DNA from: Pontibacter pudoricolor | GTDB lineage: Bacteria > Bacteroidota > Bacteroidia > Cytophagales > Hymenobacteraceae | NCBI RefSeq assembly: GCF_010092985.1 | Contig: NZ_CP048106.1 | Location: forward strand, 3,038,001-3,102,000 | Reading direction: 5' to 3' | DNA: 64,000 nt | Shown: one piece after another, positions 1-7,479 of the stretch | Numbering within the stretch: the first letter of the stretch is position 1 | How the letters are laid out: each line of letters starts with the position of its first letter | Notes under the pieces: generated by a model | What the model was told of the DNA's origin: nothing | What the model saw: the letters and a program-made list of their open reading frames with translations, nothing else | Databases searched by the model: none | Made by a program: the position numbers and the translations under genes

Positions 1-354
1 GTTATGATATGCTTCTCCTAGCATTCTGGCATAAACCATCACCCCCTTCCCACTTGCTGGCGGTGCCACCACGAAGGCATATATATTGGGGAATACCAAC
101 CGCTGGTCATAGACTCCTTGCGTGTTCCGCATACATCCACTGATAATTCCCAGACTGCCGAGCAGGAACACATCCTTTTCGCGTTCAGACTCAAACCGGT
201 CTGCACCTTCTTTCAGAAGAGCCGGCAGGATATTGTATACTGATTTGTGGATGACAGGAAGCTTTGAAAGACGGTTTCCTTCCAGTATCTGTGCTGCTTT
301 CTCTTGGCCAGCTTTTTCCTGTACTGCTTTTTCCTGTGTCTCTTTCTTTGACAT
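1..354 (-). CDS. DUF3987 family protein, N-terminal part (cut by window edge)
   Basis: The reading frame starts with ATG at 354 and stays open to base 1, giving 118 residues of a longer protein. After a Lys/Glu/Gln-rich first 25 residues comes a conserved stretch ending in a Walker-A-like loop, APPASGKG, near residue 104. This layout is typical of DUF3987 proteins, putative ATPases found in Bacteroidota mobile elements next to HTH and integrase genes. The start overlaps the stop of the upstream HTH gene by one base (TAATG), which suggests translational coupling. The family assignment is from recognition of the N-terminal pattern; the function of DUF3987 is not settled. The rest of the gene lies to the left of the window. 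Confidence 0.7.
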   Translation of the reverse strand, partial: MSKKETQEKAVQEKAGQEKAAQILEGNRLSKLPVIHKSVYNILPALLKEGADRFESEREKDVFLLGSLGIISGCMRNTQGVYDQRLVFPNIYAFVVAPPASGKGVMVYARMLGEAYHN

Positions 355-659
355 TATCTCGCCCCTCCTTTCTGCAGTGATACCACATCGTAGCCTTGTC
401 TGACAAATGTCTGAGCACGCTTAGGGTTGCGCTGCATCCATGAATCAAGTTCCTGCTTCTTGAAGTAAAGCATCTTGCCATTCGGGCAGGAGTGCGCGAT
501 TGCTCTTGCACCGGTAAGCTTGTACATAAAACTCGCACTGATACCCATGTAGGCACAGGCCTCCTTAAAGCTAAGCACCTGCTTAGCTGTTACATTCTGC
601 TGCAGAAGCAGCTGTTCGATCTGATCTAGCTTTGCTAGTAGTTTCGTTGTTTCCAACAT
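354..659 (-). CDS. Helix-turn-helix (excisionase-like) DNA-binding protein
   Basis: This 101-residue protein has an N-terminal helical lead (about 1-25) and then a MerR/excisionase-type winged HTH. The recognisable part is SFKEACAYMGISASFMYKL followed by the wing segment KMLYFKKQELDSWM. Such proteins sit between the integrase and DUF3987 genes in Bacteroidota genomic islands, where they are thought to act as excision or transcription factors. It is the second gene of a leftward set and shares a TAATG overlap with the DUF3987 gene. A role in this element's excision is inferred from position only. Confidence 0.75.
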   Translation of the reverse strand: MLETTKLLAKLDQIEQLLLQQNVTAKQVLSFKEACAYMGISASFMYKLTGARAIAHSCPNGKMLYFKKQELDSWMQRNPKRAQTFVRQGYDVVSLQKGGAR

Positions 660-809
660 CTGTTTTTGTGTTTAATATGAATAACTTCTTACATGCCTGA
701 CTGGCGGCTTTACGACCATCAGACACCACAAACTTAGATGTTGGACAAGGCGAAGGGTAGTTGTAAAGGGTTGTGCAACCCCATATTAAATCACTGTAAG
801 TCAACAGGT

Positions 810-1613
810 TTACACTCCCGATTTTTTTGAAGTTTCTTTTGCATAGAGGTAAAGCTCATAAAATTTTGATTGCACGGACTCCGCTGCCTCCGCGGGATCT
901 TTGGAATAATACTTATTGCTGAGACTATCCACGCTTAATTGCTCCCCTTTTTTCCCCTTGGTTTCAAGGCTCTCAGCTACAGCTCTGCATAATGCTCTCA
1001 GCTTACCTTCCGGTATACTTATTACTTTCTTTTCCACTAGGGCTCTGATAAAAAAGCCTAATTCAGCCACGGTCAGTGAAGTCTTCACCATAGTTTTCTT
1101 TTGTAGATTTCCAGCCGGCTGCAGACTGGTGAGAGCATGCTCTATAAAATCTAGAGCTTCAGTAGAGAAATAAGCATATGTATAGTTGTAAAACCTGTGC
1201 GCAAGGGAATGTTCCCTTGTATGTATCTTCTCTGCCGGACGATAATAGTCCCTCACATCGTATCGGGACGGATGGTCTTCTTCCATATGCACCAAAAGCT
1301 GCCCGGTTATTTCTCTGTCTTTAAAAATACTGGAACTGATTCCATCGTATTTATAAGCCCACTCACTCCATTGCTCACCGTCAGCATTTACCTGCAACAT
1401 CTTCTTTTCTATTTCCTGACGTAACATGTTGAGGTAGATCAACCGGTTTTGCTGCTCAAGGGCAGTCAGGTTGAGATAAATTTCTCCTTTCAGATGATTC
1501 CAGGTATCACTCAGAAGGTTTCTGAAATGAATCACATTTACCTGATATGGATAACAGAAGCTAAGCAGCTCCAGAAATCTGAATAGCTGAACGGTATTAT
1601 AGCTGGAATTCAT
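810..1613 (-). CDS. Hypothetical protein of mobile element
   Basis: A 267-residue protein, predicted soluble and mostly helical, with no signal peptide or membrane segment. The C-terminal third (LTVAELGFFIRALVEKK, then DSLSNKYYSKD) resembles the tail of RteC-like proteins that accompany integrases in Bacteroidota transposons, but I am not certain of the family. It lies 25 bases downstream of the integrase stop, in the same direction, so it may share its transcript. Its spacer from the HTH gene (660-809) contains the perfect inverted repeat GGGTTGTGCAACCC at 768-781, a possible operator. Function unknown. Confidence 0.6.
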   Translation of the reverse strand: MNSSYNTVQLFRFLELLSFCYPYQVNVIHFRNLLSDTWNHLKGEIYLNLTALEQQNRLIYLNMLRQEIEKKMLQVNADGEQWSEWAYKYDGISSSIFKDREITGQLLVHMEEDHPSRYDVRDYYRPAEKIHTREHSLAHRFYNYTYAYFSTEALDFIEHALTSLQPAGNLQKKTMVKTSLTVAELGFFIRALVEKKVISIPEGKLRALCRAVAESLETKGKKGEQLSVDSLSNKYYSKDPAEAAESVQSKFYELYLYAKETSKKSGV

Positions 1614-1638
1614 ATAGCGGATTTTAATACAAGTTAAT

Positions 1639-2937
1639 CTATTTAGGAAATGCGGTCAACTTCGAAACCACCTGCCGTTTTGCATCTGTTTCAAAACTGT
1701 CCAGGTAATGCTGGGTGGTTTTTTCGCTGGAATGACCTAATGATTCTGAGATGAAGGCGGTAGAGACCCCGGAGCGCTTCAGGACAGTAGAAAAGGAATG
1801 CCTGGCTGTATAGGTGGTCACATCTTTTTCTATACCTAGCGCAGTGGCTATTCGCTTCATATACTTGTTAACCGTCTTGGTAGCCTGCTTGACTCTGGCC
1901 AGCTCCTGTTCGGGAGATAGAGCTGAGACAAGGACAGGAAATATATAGGTATCCGGGGTGACGGGCTTATTCCCCCACCTGCCAATGATAGCCATCGCTT
2001 CCGGCAACAATGGCACTGTGATCTGCTTCTGCTTCTGCCTGGTAGTACGTCTGGTCTTGGACCTGACAAAAATAATAGTTTCCTTATCAAGTTGCCTATA
2101 GGTAAGCCTGGCGATGTCTTTTACATTGATTCCGCTGCACAGGTAGGAAAACAGCCACAGGTCTCTGCTTCTGGCCTCACTTTCGGTCGCAGGAACATAA
2201 TCAAAAATCCTCTGGATGTCTTTCAGCGCCAACGCTTTTTTCACGTTTGCGCCGGAGGGAATCTGGTACTTCCGCTTTCCGAAGGGATATAACTCCTGAG
2301 ACACTTCACCGGAGGCAATGGCCTCATTGAAAAGGGCGCGGAGCGGACGCAGGTAAATGCCCACGGTGGTACCGGAACGTCCTTCCTGCAACATCCATTC
2401 CTCATAGTTCTCCAGAAAATCAGGTGTGACACGGGAGAAAGGCAAAGGCGTTGTGTTCTTTTCCTCTTCATGAAGCAGGGTTGCGATCTCTGCCTTCGTC
2501 TTTCCCTTCCTTGGCGTAAAAGCCTTTCCGCTGGCAAACCTCCTGAGAGAGTTACGTGCACTCTCGTAGTTATCAGCAGTGGCTGCCCTTCCTGCCTTCC
2601 GGAGCCTGGTGATGGCCGTGTCAAAGGCTGAGAAAATCTCGCTGGGTGAGCCGCTCCGCTGCAGTCTCCTTTCAAACTCTTCGAATGAGAAGCTTGGTAG
2701 CTTTTCAATGACCCTGACGGCCTTCCGTTCGATGTCCTGCAGTTCCAGCCCGATATCTTTGAGTTCCCGCCCGGGACGGTTAGAGTTCAGCCTCTCGAAA
2801 TCTTCCAGAGCAAGACTAACACCCGTAGGGTAGTACTTCTGCTTCCGCTGATGGGTTACCCGAAGCTTCACGGGAAAAGTGCCGTCTTTAAGCACTCTTC
2901 TTGTGTCAAGGATGATGTGGGTGGAGGCGTCCTGCAT
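1639..2937 (-). CDS. Tyrosine recombinase / integrase of tRNA-Asn-integrated element
   Basis: Site-specific recombinase of about 432 residues. From the N-terminus there is an arm-type DNA-binding domain, a SAM-like core-binding domain and a C-terminal catalytic domain. The catalytic part shows TARHSFST (His-x-x-Arg form), then LGHSSEKTTQHYLD with the second His and the nucleophile Tyr. The position of the first catalytic Arg reads SGINVKD instead of TGxRxxE, as in many Bacteroidota integrases of the IntDOT type. I chose ATG 2937 (MQDAST) over an upstream ATG at 2988, because homologous integrases start close to the arm domain. The gene lies next to a tRNA-Asn 3' fragment that is the likely attachment site. 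Confidence 0.9.
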   Translation of the reverse strand: MQDASTHIILDTRRVLKDGTFPVKLRVTHQRKQKYYPTGVSLALEDFERLNSNRPGRELKDIGLELQDIERKAVRVIEKLPSFSFEEFERRLQRSGSPSEIFSAFDTAITRLRKAGRAATADNYESARNSLRRFASGKAFTPRKGKTKAEIATLLHEEEKNTTPLPFSRVTPDFLENYEEWMLQEGRSGTTVGIYLRPLRALFNEAIASGEVSQELYPFGKRKYQIPSGANVKKALALKDIQRIFDYVPATESEARSRDLWLFSYLCSGINVKDIARLTYRQLDKETIIFVRSKTRRTTRQKQKQITVPLLPEAMAIIGRWGNKPVTPDTYIFPVLVSALSPEQELARVKQATKTVNKYMKRIATALGIEKDVTTYTARHSFSTVLKRSGVSTAFISESLGHSSEKTTQHYLDSFETDAKRQVVSKLTAFPK

Positions 2938-2956
2938 GTTGTATACACCATTAATA

Positions 2957-2978
2957 TTTGCATACAATTTGCATACAA
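2957..2978. repeat. Tandem 11-bp direct repeat upstream of the integrase
   Basis: TTTGCATACAA occurs twice back to back (2957-2967 and 2968-2978), 20 to 40 bases upstream of the integrase ATG. Directly repeated short sites beside an integrase gene and its attachment site are typical of arm-type recombinase or Xis sites, or of an operator. Which of these applies is an inference. A related GTATAC sits nearer the start. Confidence 0.5.
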
Positions 2979-3090
2979 ACCATGACAAAACCTATCAAAA
3001 AAGGAAAAAACATACAGAGTGCCATTACTTAAGTCATTGTTTTACAGCACATAGGAAAACATCTGATAACAAATGGCAAGATGCACCTGT

Positions 3091-3135
3091 GACTGTTAAT
3101 CAGGGGGTCCCTGGTTCGAGCCCAGGAGGGGGAGC
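3091..3135 (+). other. tRNA-Asn 3' fragment, chromosomal attachment site (att)
   Basis: The sequence from the anticodon loop to the discriminator base matches the 3' half of tRNA-Asn. It has the loop CTGTTAA (anticodon GTT), a variable loop, a T arm with paired CCTGG/CCAGG at 3109-3126, acceptor strand AGGGGGA at 3127-3133 and discriminator G at 3134, with no encoded CCA. The bases to the left do not provide a D arm or the matching acceptor strand TCCCCCT, so this is not a whole tRNA. A native-type terminator follows. The simplest reading is an element inserted into a tRNA-Asn gene, leaving the displaced 3' end here and a rebuilt tRNA at the far left end outside the window. Confidence 0.8.
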
Positions 3136-3165
3136 AAAAGCCACTCAGAAATGAGTGGCTTTTTT
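3136..3165 (+). terminator. Terminator of the displaced tRNA-Asn gene
   Basis: A 12-bp stem AAAAGCCACTCA closed by a GAAA loop and followed by a T tract begins one base after the tRNA fragment. Its survival here shows that the right-hand flank is the original chromosome side. Confidence 0.85.
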
Positions 3166-3310
3166 GTTTTTATACCTTCCCGCCAACTTCTCCCTATCAA
3201 CCTTTTCCAGAATTTATAGTATCAACTAATAAGTATATTTTCATATGACGGTCCGGGCTATAGTTTAGCTATGTGCGGTTCGTTGTTCGACAAAACTAAA
3301 AGACAGCACT

Positions 3311-3481
3311 ATGAATAATTTAAGAACATACCTGGCCACACTGTTTATACTGATGGCGTTTACGCTGAGCAGTTGCGAACTGGTAGGAGATATTTTCAAG
3401 GCAGGCATGTGGACTGCACTCGTTATTATAGTATTGATCATACTCCTGGTTGTCTGGATTTTCAGGAAATTCAGAGGATAA
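3311..3481 (+). CDS. Small lipoprotein / single-pass membrane protein
   Basis: A 56-residue protein. The signal sequence ends in a lipobox (LSSC, Cys22), followed by a short linker and a very hydrophobic segment at about 34-52 ending in WIFRKFRG. Short proteins of this design are common in Hymenobacter and Pontibacter, sometimes under misleading names; the function is unknown. It is preceded by a 145-base spacer and directly followed by a strong terminator, so it is a single-gene unit. The start is the only ATG that gives a full signal sequence. Confidence 0.7.
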   Translation: MNNLRTYLATLFILMAFTLSSCELVGDIFKAGMWTALVIIVLIILLVVWIFRKFRG

Positions 3482-3483
3482 AA

Positions 3484-3512
3484 AAAAAGGAGCCCGATGG
3501 GCTCCTTTTTTC
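3484..3512. terminator. Bidirectional terminator
   Basis: GGAGCCC-GAT-GGGCTCC with an A run on the left and a T run on the right lies between the stop of the small lipoprotein gene (+) and the stop of the T9SS gene (-), so it can serve both. Confidence 0.85.
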
Positions 3513-3519
3513 ATTGTCC

Positions 3520-5853
3520 CTATCGGGGCAAGTGTATCCACCGTATTGTTTGCCAGCCTGCACTACTTTGTAGCTGAACTATATAAATACCCTCCGAAAG
3601 GTGCTGCAGATCAACTTCAACCGGCTCAGCGGGAGATAATACAATTGTTTTCGTGAGCATCGTTTTACCGTTCATGTTACGCACCACCAAGTTTGTTTCA
3701 CCGGTTATAGTTGCCGATGTAAGGTATAGTTTGCCATGCCCCGGATTCGGATAAGCTACTATTTTTGCCGGGCCATCTTCCTTGGCGTTTACACTTACTG
3801 TCCCGGAAAACGACTTCTCACCATCTTCGGCATACTCTACCAGCCTGTAGTAAACTATACCGTCAGTAGTGGGCAGGTGCGTAAATGTATAGTTATTAAC
3901 AACTGAGCTGAAACCTGCCGCTTTAACCTGCCCCACTTCACTGAAATGCTTCCCGTCCAGGCTTACTTCTACAGAAAAATAATCACTCCCTCTTTCAGAT
4001 GCTGTAGTCCATTTTAAGGTGGTGATGCCATCTTTATATCTTGCTGTAAATGCGGTAAGCTCGACCGGCAACGGATTGCGTGGCGGCTGCCATACGCCAT
4101 ACATCCCGCCCCTGGCGTTAGCTAAGGTAACGTAGTTTGTCGGCAGAGCTGCTGCTGCACGTGCGCCGGCCATAGTTGCAACTATCCCTCCTGCCGATTC
4201 CCATACCGTCCCGTTGTAGTAAGCCATCTCTGACATGGTGCGGTCAAAATCAGGAAGCTCATCTTCAGGATTCCAGTAAAAAGCAACTTCTGCATCCGGA
4301 CTCGTGGCCCCCTCCTGGTCGATCATCCATACTTTATTTACCAACCCACCCTGTAATGGCTCGCCAAGGCCCTTGCGGGAAGCATCGTAATGCGCGTAAA
4401 CACCGTCTTCTATAGTTACGCTTACATACCGCGCAGCCTTACCTGCCGGCAATGTAATACCAACAGGTGTATAGCTACGCTCTGAGCCTACCGGAAGAAA
4501 CCTGGTACTTCCCGATTGAAGATACTGTTTTACAGTGCCTTGAGGCCCCAGTTTAATAAAGGCTGCTTCGCCGATGTGTTCTATAGCTGCCCCGTTTTCT
4601 AAGGTTATGGTCGCGTTCCGTAACTTTACTCCTGTACCGGCCAGCCTTAACTTACCCCGCACCTGTACCGGCATATCAATTACCTTCTCTCTGCTGCCGG
4701 TTATGTGCAGGTTACCAAAATTGCCTTGTACAGGGGCGTCTGTACTATCAGTGTTATAGATCACATTGCTATTAGGAGCCAGGCTACCAAAGACAGGAGC
4801 CCTGGTTGCATGATTTACAATTAGTGTTGAGCCATTGGCAATATCAATCAATGCCTTCAGCCTGTATTTATTAGGGATGGTTAATGTTGCTATAGCAGTC
4901 TCTTCGCCAAGTATAAGTTTAGAGTTAAGCCCGGAGATAGTCAGGTCTCTGCTAAGTTTGTAGTGCCCGCCTGCAGCCACTACAAAAGTCTGGTCTATAT
5001 CTGTAAAGTTCTTGGGGGTTCTGCCGGAACTGGTGCCGTCGACAGACCAGCTTGACTGATTGCTAAGCACCTTACTTACTGCATAAAACACATCGTTCTG
5101 AATGAACTCGATCTGCACATCATCCAGCGCAACAGAAGGGAAGTTCTGTCCGCTTCCTGTTATCCCTGAAGCATCGTGCTGTTCCCACCTAATCATGATC
5201 TCCTGGTTGGGGGCCAGGTTTACGTTAAGCAGAGTCTCAGAAACTGTCCATTTGTTATTTGCCGCATTCCCATCTGTTACCAGGTTATTCCCGCTATATG
5301 GCTGGTTACCGATGGTCATTTGTGATGAGGGAATGTGCGTCCAGGCAAGCGTACTGCCTGGGTCAGTTATAGTTGGTGCAATAGCATAGCTGGCAGAGAA
5401 GGGTACAGTTGTTTGCCTGTTCCAGAACCATTGCTCTATACTATAGTTTATTTTGATATGCTTTAATGTAGCACCTGAGTTATTCTTAAACCGGACAGCA
5501 TAGTAGTATCCGCCCCAGCCATTTGCACCATGTCCGCCTAACGCCCTGTCAGGGTTATCTGTGCTTCCGAAACTATACAACCCAATTGTTCGGGATGATC
5601 CGTCATTAGCAGCTATACCGGATGGCATAATACCACGTAGCGGTGTTGCATACCAACCTGGCAGGGTGCTCCCGTTTATCCAGTCACCGGTAGCTGGCAG
5701 CGAATTAAAATTTTGGGAATAGGCATGCTTTAGCTGGTAGCCGTAAGCCGTCATTTGTGGTATACTGATCTGTGCGCCTGCAGGCTCTATGGTCAGGCTG
5801 CACATCATGAAAAAGAAAATAAGTACTCTTTTGTAAGTTATTGGCTTCTTCAT
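3520..5853 (-). CDS. Secreted protein with type IX secretion C-terminal domain
   Basis: A 777-residue exported protein. Residues 1-28 are a signal peptide ending in AGAQ. Residues about 30-265 look like a beta-sandwich carbohydrate- or surface-binding region, with a 'SLPATGDW' opening and a 'VALDDVQIEF' close. The middle contains repeated beta-strand text typical of adhesin-like proteins. About residue 600 begins the LPVELTAFTARYKDG segment that often precedes the sorting domain. From about 698 the C-terminal domain (YPNPGHGKLYL, ending GIYIVQL...) matches the type A T9SS signal. It is predicted to be secreted across the outer membrane and attached to the surface; the substrate is unknown. 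Monocistronic, with a terminator at 3484-3512. Confidence 0.85.
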   Translation of the reverse strand: MKKPITYKRVLIFFFMMCSLTIEPAGAQISIPQMTAYGYQLKHAYSQNFNSLPATGDWINGSTLPGWYATPLRGIMPSGIAANDGSSRTIGLYSFGSTDNPDRALGGHGANGWGGYYYAVRFKNNSGATLKHIKINYSIEQWFWNRQTTVPFSASYAIAPTITDPGSTLAWTHIPSSQMTIGNQPYSGNNLVTDGNAANNKWTVSETLLNVNLAPNQEIMIRWEQHDASGITGSGQNFPSVALDDVQIEFIQNDVFYAVSKVLSNQSSWSVDGTSSGRTPKNFTDIDQTFVVAAGGHYKLSRDLTISGLNSKLILGEETAIATLTIPNKYRLKALIDIANGSTLIVNHATRAPVFGSLAPNSNVIYNTDSTDAPVQGNFGNLHITGSREKVIDMPVQVRGKLRLAGTGVKLRNATITLENGAAIEHIGEAAFIKLGPQGTVKQYLQSGSTRFLPVGSERSYTPVGITLPAGKAARYVSVTIEDGVYAHYDASRKGLGEPLQGGLVNKVWMIDQEGATSPDAEVAFYWNPEDELPDFDRTMSEMAYYNGTVWESAGGIVATMAGARAAAALPTNYVTLANARGGMYGVWQPPRNPLPVELTAFTARYKDGITTLKWTTASERGSDYFSVEVSLDGKHFSEVGQVKAAGFSSVVNNYTFTHLPTTDGIVYYRLVEYAEDGEKSFSGTVSVNAKEDGPAKIVAYPNPGHGKLYLTSATITGETNLVVRNMNGKTMLTKTIVLSPAEPVEVDLQHLSEGIYIVQLQSSAGWQTIRWIHLPR

Positions 5854-6113
5854 CTCCTAGTTTACAGTTCAAAACATGTAGCGCTTTTGCTATTTTTTGA
5901 TTGAGGCTGCAAGGTAGGCACACATATTATCATATCATAATATAACCATATATTATAAGCTTAGTAATCAATAGTTTACCACAAAAAGTAGGTTATTTAG
6001 CTTTGTGCTATATTTATAAAGTACAATAAAGTGCCACTGTAAATCAGGTACATAAAGTGTTTAAACATTGATTATTCCTGTCGGCTGTACACGAAGAAAA
6101 AATCTTGGGCCGG
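5854..6113. other. AT-rich spacer without a gene
   Basis: Between the T9SS gene start and the terminator of the hydroxylase gene I see no plausible coding sequence. It contains AT-rich palindromic text around 5930-5965 and a plus-strand match to the -7 box, TAGCTTTG, near 5998-6005, with no gene downstream of it. The leader of the T9SS gene lies at the left end. Confidence 0.5.
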
Positions 6114-6141
6114 CAAAAAAAAAGGAGCACCTGGCTCCTTT
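6114..6141 (-). terminator. Terminator of the fatty acid hydroxylase gene
   Basis: AAAGGAG at 6121-6127 pairs with CTCCTTT at 6135-6141. Read leftward, the hairpin is followed by a run of T (the A tract 6114-6120), as expected for the leftward gene that ends at 6171. Confidence 0.75.
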
Positions 6142-6170
6142 AAAATATTGAATGGGAAAATAAAGTATAG

Positions 6171-6779
6171 CTATTTAGACCTTTTGGGCATAGTCCCGAG
6201 CAGGTAATCCCAAAGCGGCGACGACACACCATAGGCAACTTCCGGGTCTTTGTAGTGATGAATGCTGTGGTGGATCCAGAGTGTTTTGAGGAAGTTTTTA
6301 GGCGGCGCATAGGCATGCACGGCATAATGTACCCACAAGTATAAAGCGTAACCAAATAATACGCCGGCTAATATCCCGAACACAAACTGCCCGAAAATCA
6401 GCTTAAACACAAAAAACAGCAACGAGGCAATGAGCACGCTAACGATAGGAGGCATTGCCAGCCGTTCCTTGTCTTTTGGGTAATCGTGGTGGTTACCATG
6501 GAATGTATACTGAATGCGTGCTTTAACCGGCGTGTCGGTATCCATATGGAAAATGAAACGGTGGGCCGCATACTCCATTAAGCTGAAAATAGCCCAGCCC
6601 AGGAAGAAAAGCCCTACCGCTTCCAGCACATCTATAAAACCATAGGTAATGCCATAGTAGATAAGGCCTACCGAGATAGCTATAAAAATAAAGATAGGCA
6701 GGGCAATGTGTGTTCTGGTTAGTCTTTCAAGAACAGGGTTCTCAAAGATCTGGGCTCGTCCTTTGTGATTAGGCTTCAT
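6171..6779 (-). CDS. Fatty acid hydroxylase / sterol desaturase family protein
   Basis: A 202-residue integral membrane di-iron enzyme of the fatty acid hydroxylase superfamily. Hydrophobic segments lie at about 28-48, 52-68, 112-128 and 132-152. The histidine clusters are EYAAHRFIFH (His73, His78), FHGNHHD (His94, 97, 98), HYAVH (His151, 155) and IHHSIHH (His170-175), which together bind two irons. Bacteroidota homologues are annotated as fatty acid 2-hydroxylases acting on lipid acyl chains; the substrate here is not shown by the sequence. It stands alone with its own terminator. Confidence 0.85.
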   Translation of the reverse strand: MKPNHKGRAQIFENPVLERLTRTHIALPIFIFIAISVGLIYYGITYGFIDVLEAVGLFFLGWAIFSLMEYAAHRFIFHMDTDTPVKARIQYTFHGNHHDYPKDKERLAMPPIVSVLIASLLFFVFKLIFGQFVFGILAGVLFGYALYLWVHYAVHAYAPPKNFLKTLWIHHSIHHYKDPEVAYGVSSPLWDYLLGTMPKRSK

Positions 6780-6883
6780 AGTTTTTGTTTACGCAATAGT
6801 TTTTCTGACCGCAGAACTAAATAAAACAGAAAAGCTGCTTCGCCGGAAAAGGGATTAAGAAGTATGGATTTTGCAATATGTAA

Positions 6884-7390
6884 TTACAGCGGAAGCAACG
6901 CCAGCAATGCATTTATAGTATACGGCGGACTCGCAACTATGTGCTTTGCCTGTTCATAAAACCGGCGTCTTTCTGATAATGTTTTGCCTAAGAACGAGAT
7001 TAATTGGGATTGTGTTTTGCCAGCCAGCAAAGGGCGGACAGATAGGTCTGATTTTGAGAGCCTTCGGGCAATTTTTTTTACTGGCACGTCCAGGAAAATG
7101 GTTTCTCCGGCGGTATCCATCAATGCCATGTTATCAAAAAAGCATGGGGTACCGCCGCCGGTAGCAACTATAGCTTGCTTATAGTTGGCAACTATAGTTT
7201 GTAAAGCCTGGCGCTCTACCTCCCGAAACCCCTCCTGCCCTTCTGTAGCAAATATCTCGGCTATAGTTCTGTTTTCATTCTGCTCAATAACTGCGTCCAG
7301 GTCCAGGAAAGTATAACCCAGCTTTTCCGCCAGCTCCTGCCCCAGCGTGCTTTTGCCACTGCCCATCATACCGAGTAAAAAGATCAGCAT
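6884..7390 (-). CDS. aroK: Shikimate kinase
   Basis: Phosphorylates shikimate at the 3-OH with ATP, in the pathway to chorismate and the aromatic amino acids. The 168-residue protein has the Walker A loop GMMGSGKST (7-15), the shikimate-binding Asp pair in LDLDA (30-32), FREVE (55-59), the GGG segment (78-80) and the lid Arg in RPLL (119). Length is normal for the family. It lies downstream of a transport permease in the same direction, but an 89-base repeat-rich spacer separates them, so co-transcription is doubtful. Confidence 0.93.
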   Translation of the reverse strand: MLIFLLGMMGSGKSTLGQELAEKLGYTFLDLDAVIEQNENRTIAEIFATEGQEGFREVERQALQTIVANYKQAIVATGGGTPCFFDNMALMDTAGETIFLDVPVKKIARRLSKSDLSVRPLLAGKTQSQLISFLGKTLSERRRFYEQAKHIVASPPYTINALLALLPL

Positions 7391-7479
7391 CTTTTTTAAT
7401 GATTAGTTAATAATGAGTAATGAATAATAACCATGGAGCTATAACTTATAATTCGTCATTAATCATTCGTCATTATTAA
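7391..7479. repeat. Imperfect inverted repeat of TAATGA/TCATTA words
   Basis: The spacer has TAATGATTAG...AATGAGTAATGAA on the left and the roughly complementary TCGTCATTAATCATTCG on the right, around a TATAGCTATAA-like centre. It can fold as a long weak hairpin. This kind of text recurs in Bacteroidota spacers. Confidence 0.45.

Noticed and set aside
583..804. 73-residue frame upstream of the HTH gene
   Set aside because: Overlaps the recognised HTH protein in another frame and has no family resemblance.
3081..3135. A complete tRNA gene at the integrase end
   Set aside because: No D arm and no acceptor-strand partner TCCCCCT upstream; only the 3' half is present.
5998..6005. Plus-strand TAGCTTTG promoter box
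   Set aside because: No -33 element, no downstream gene, and the next hairpin (6121-6141) has no T tract on this strand.
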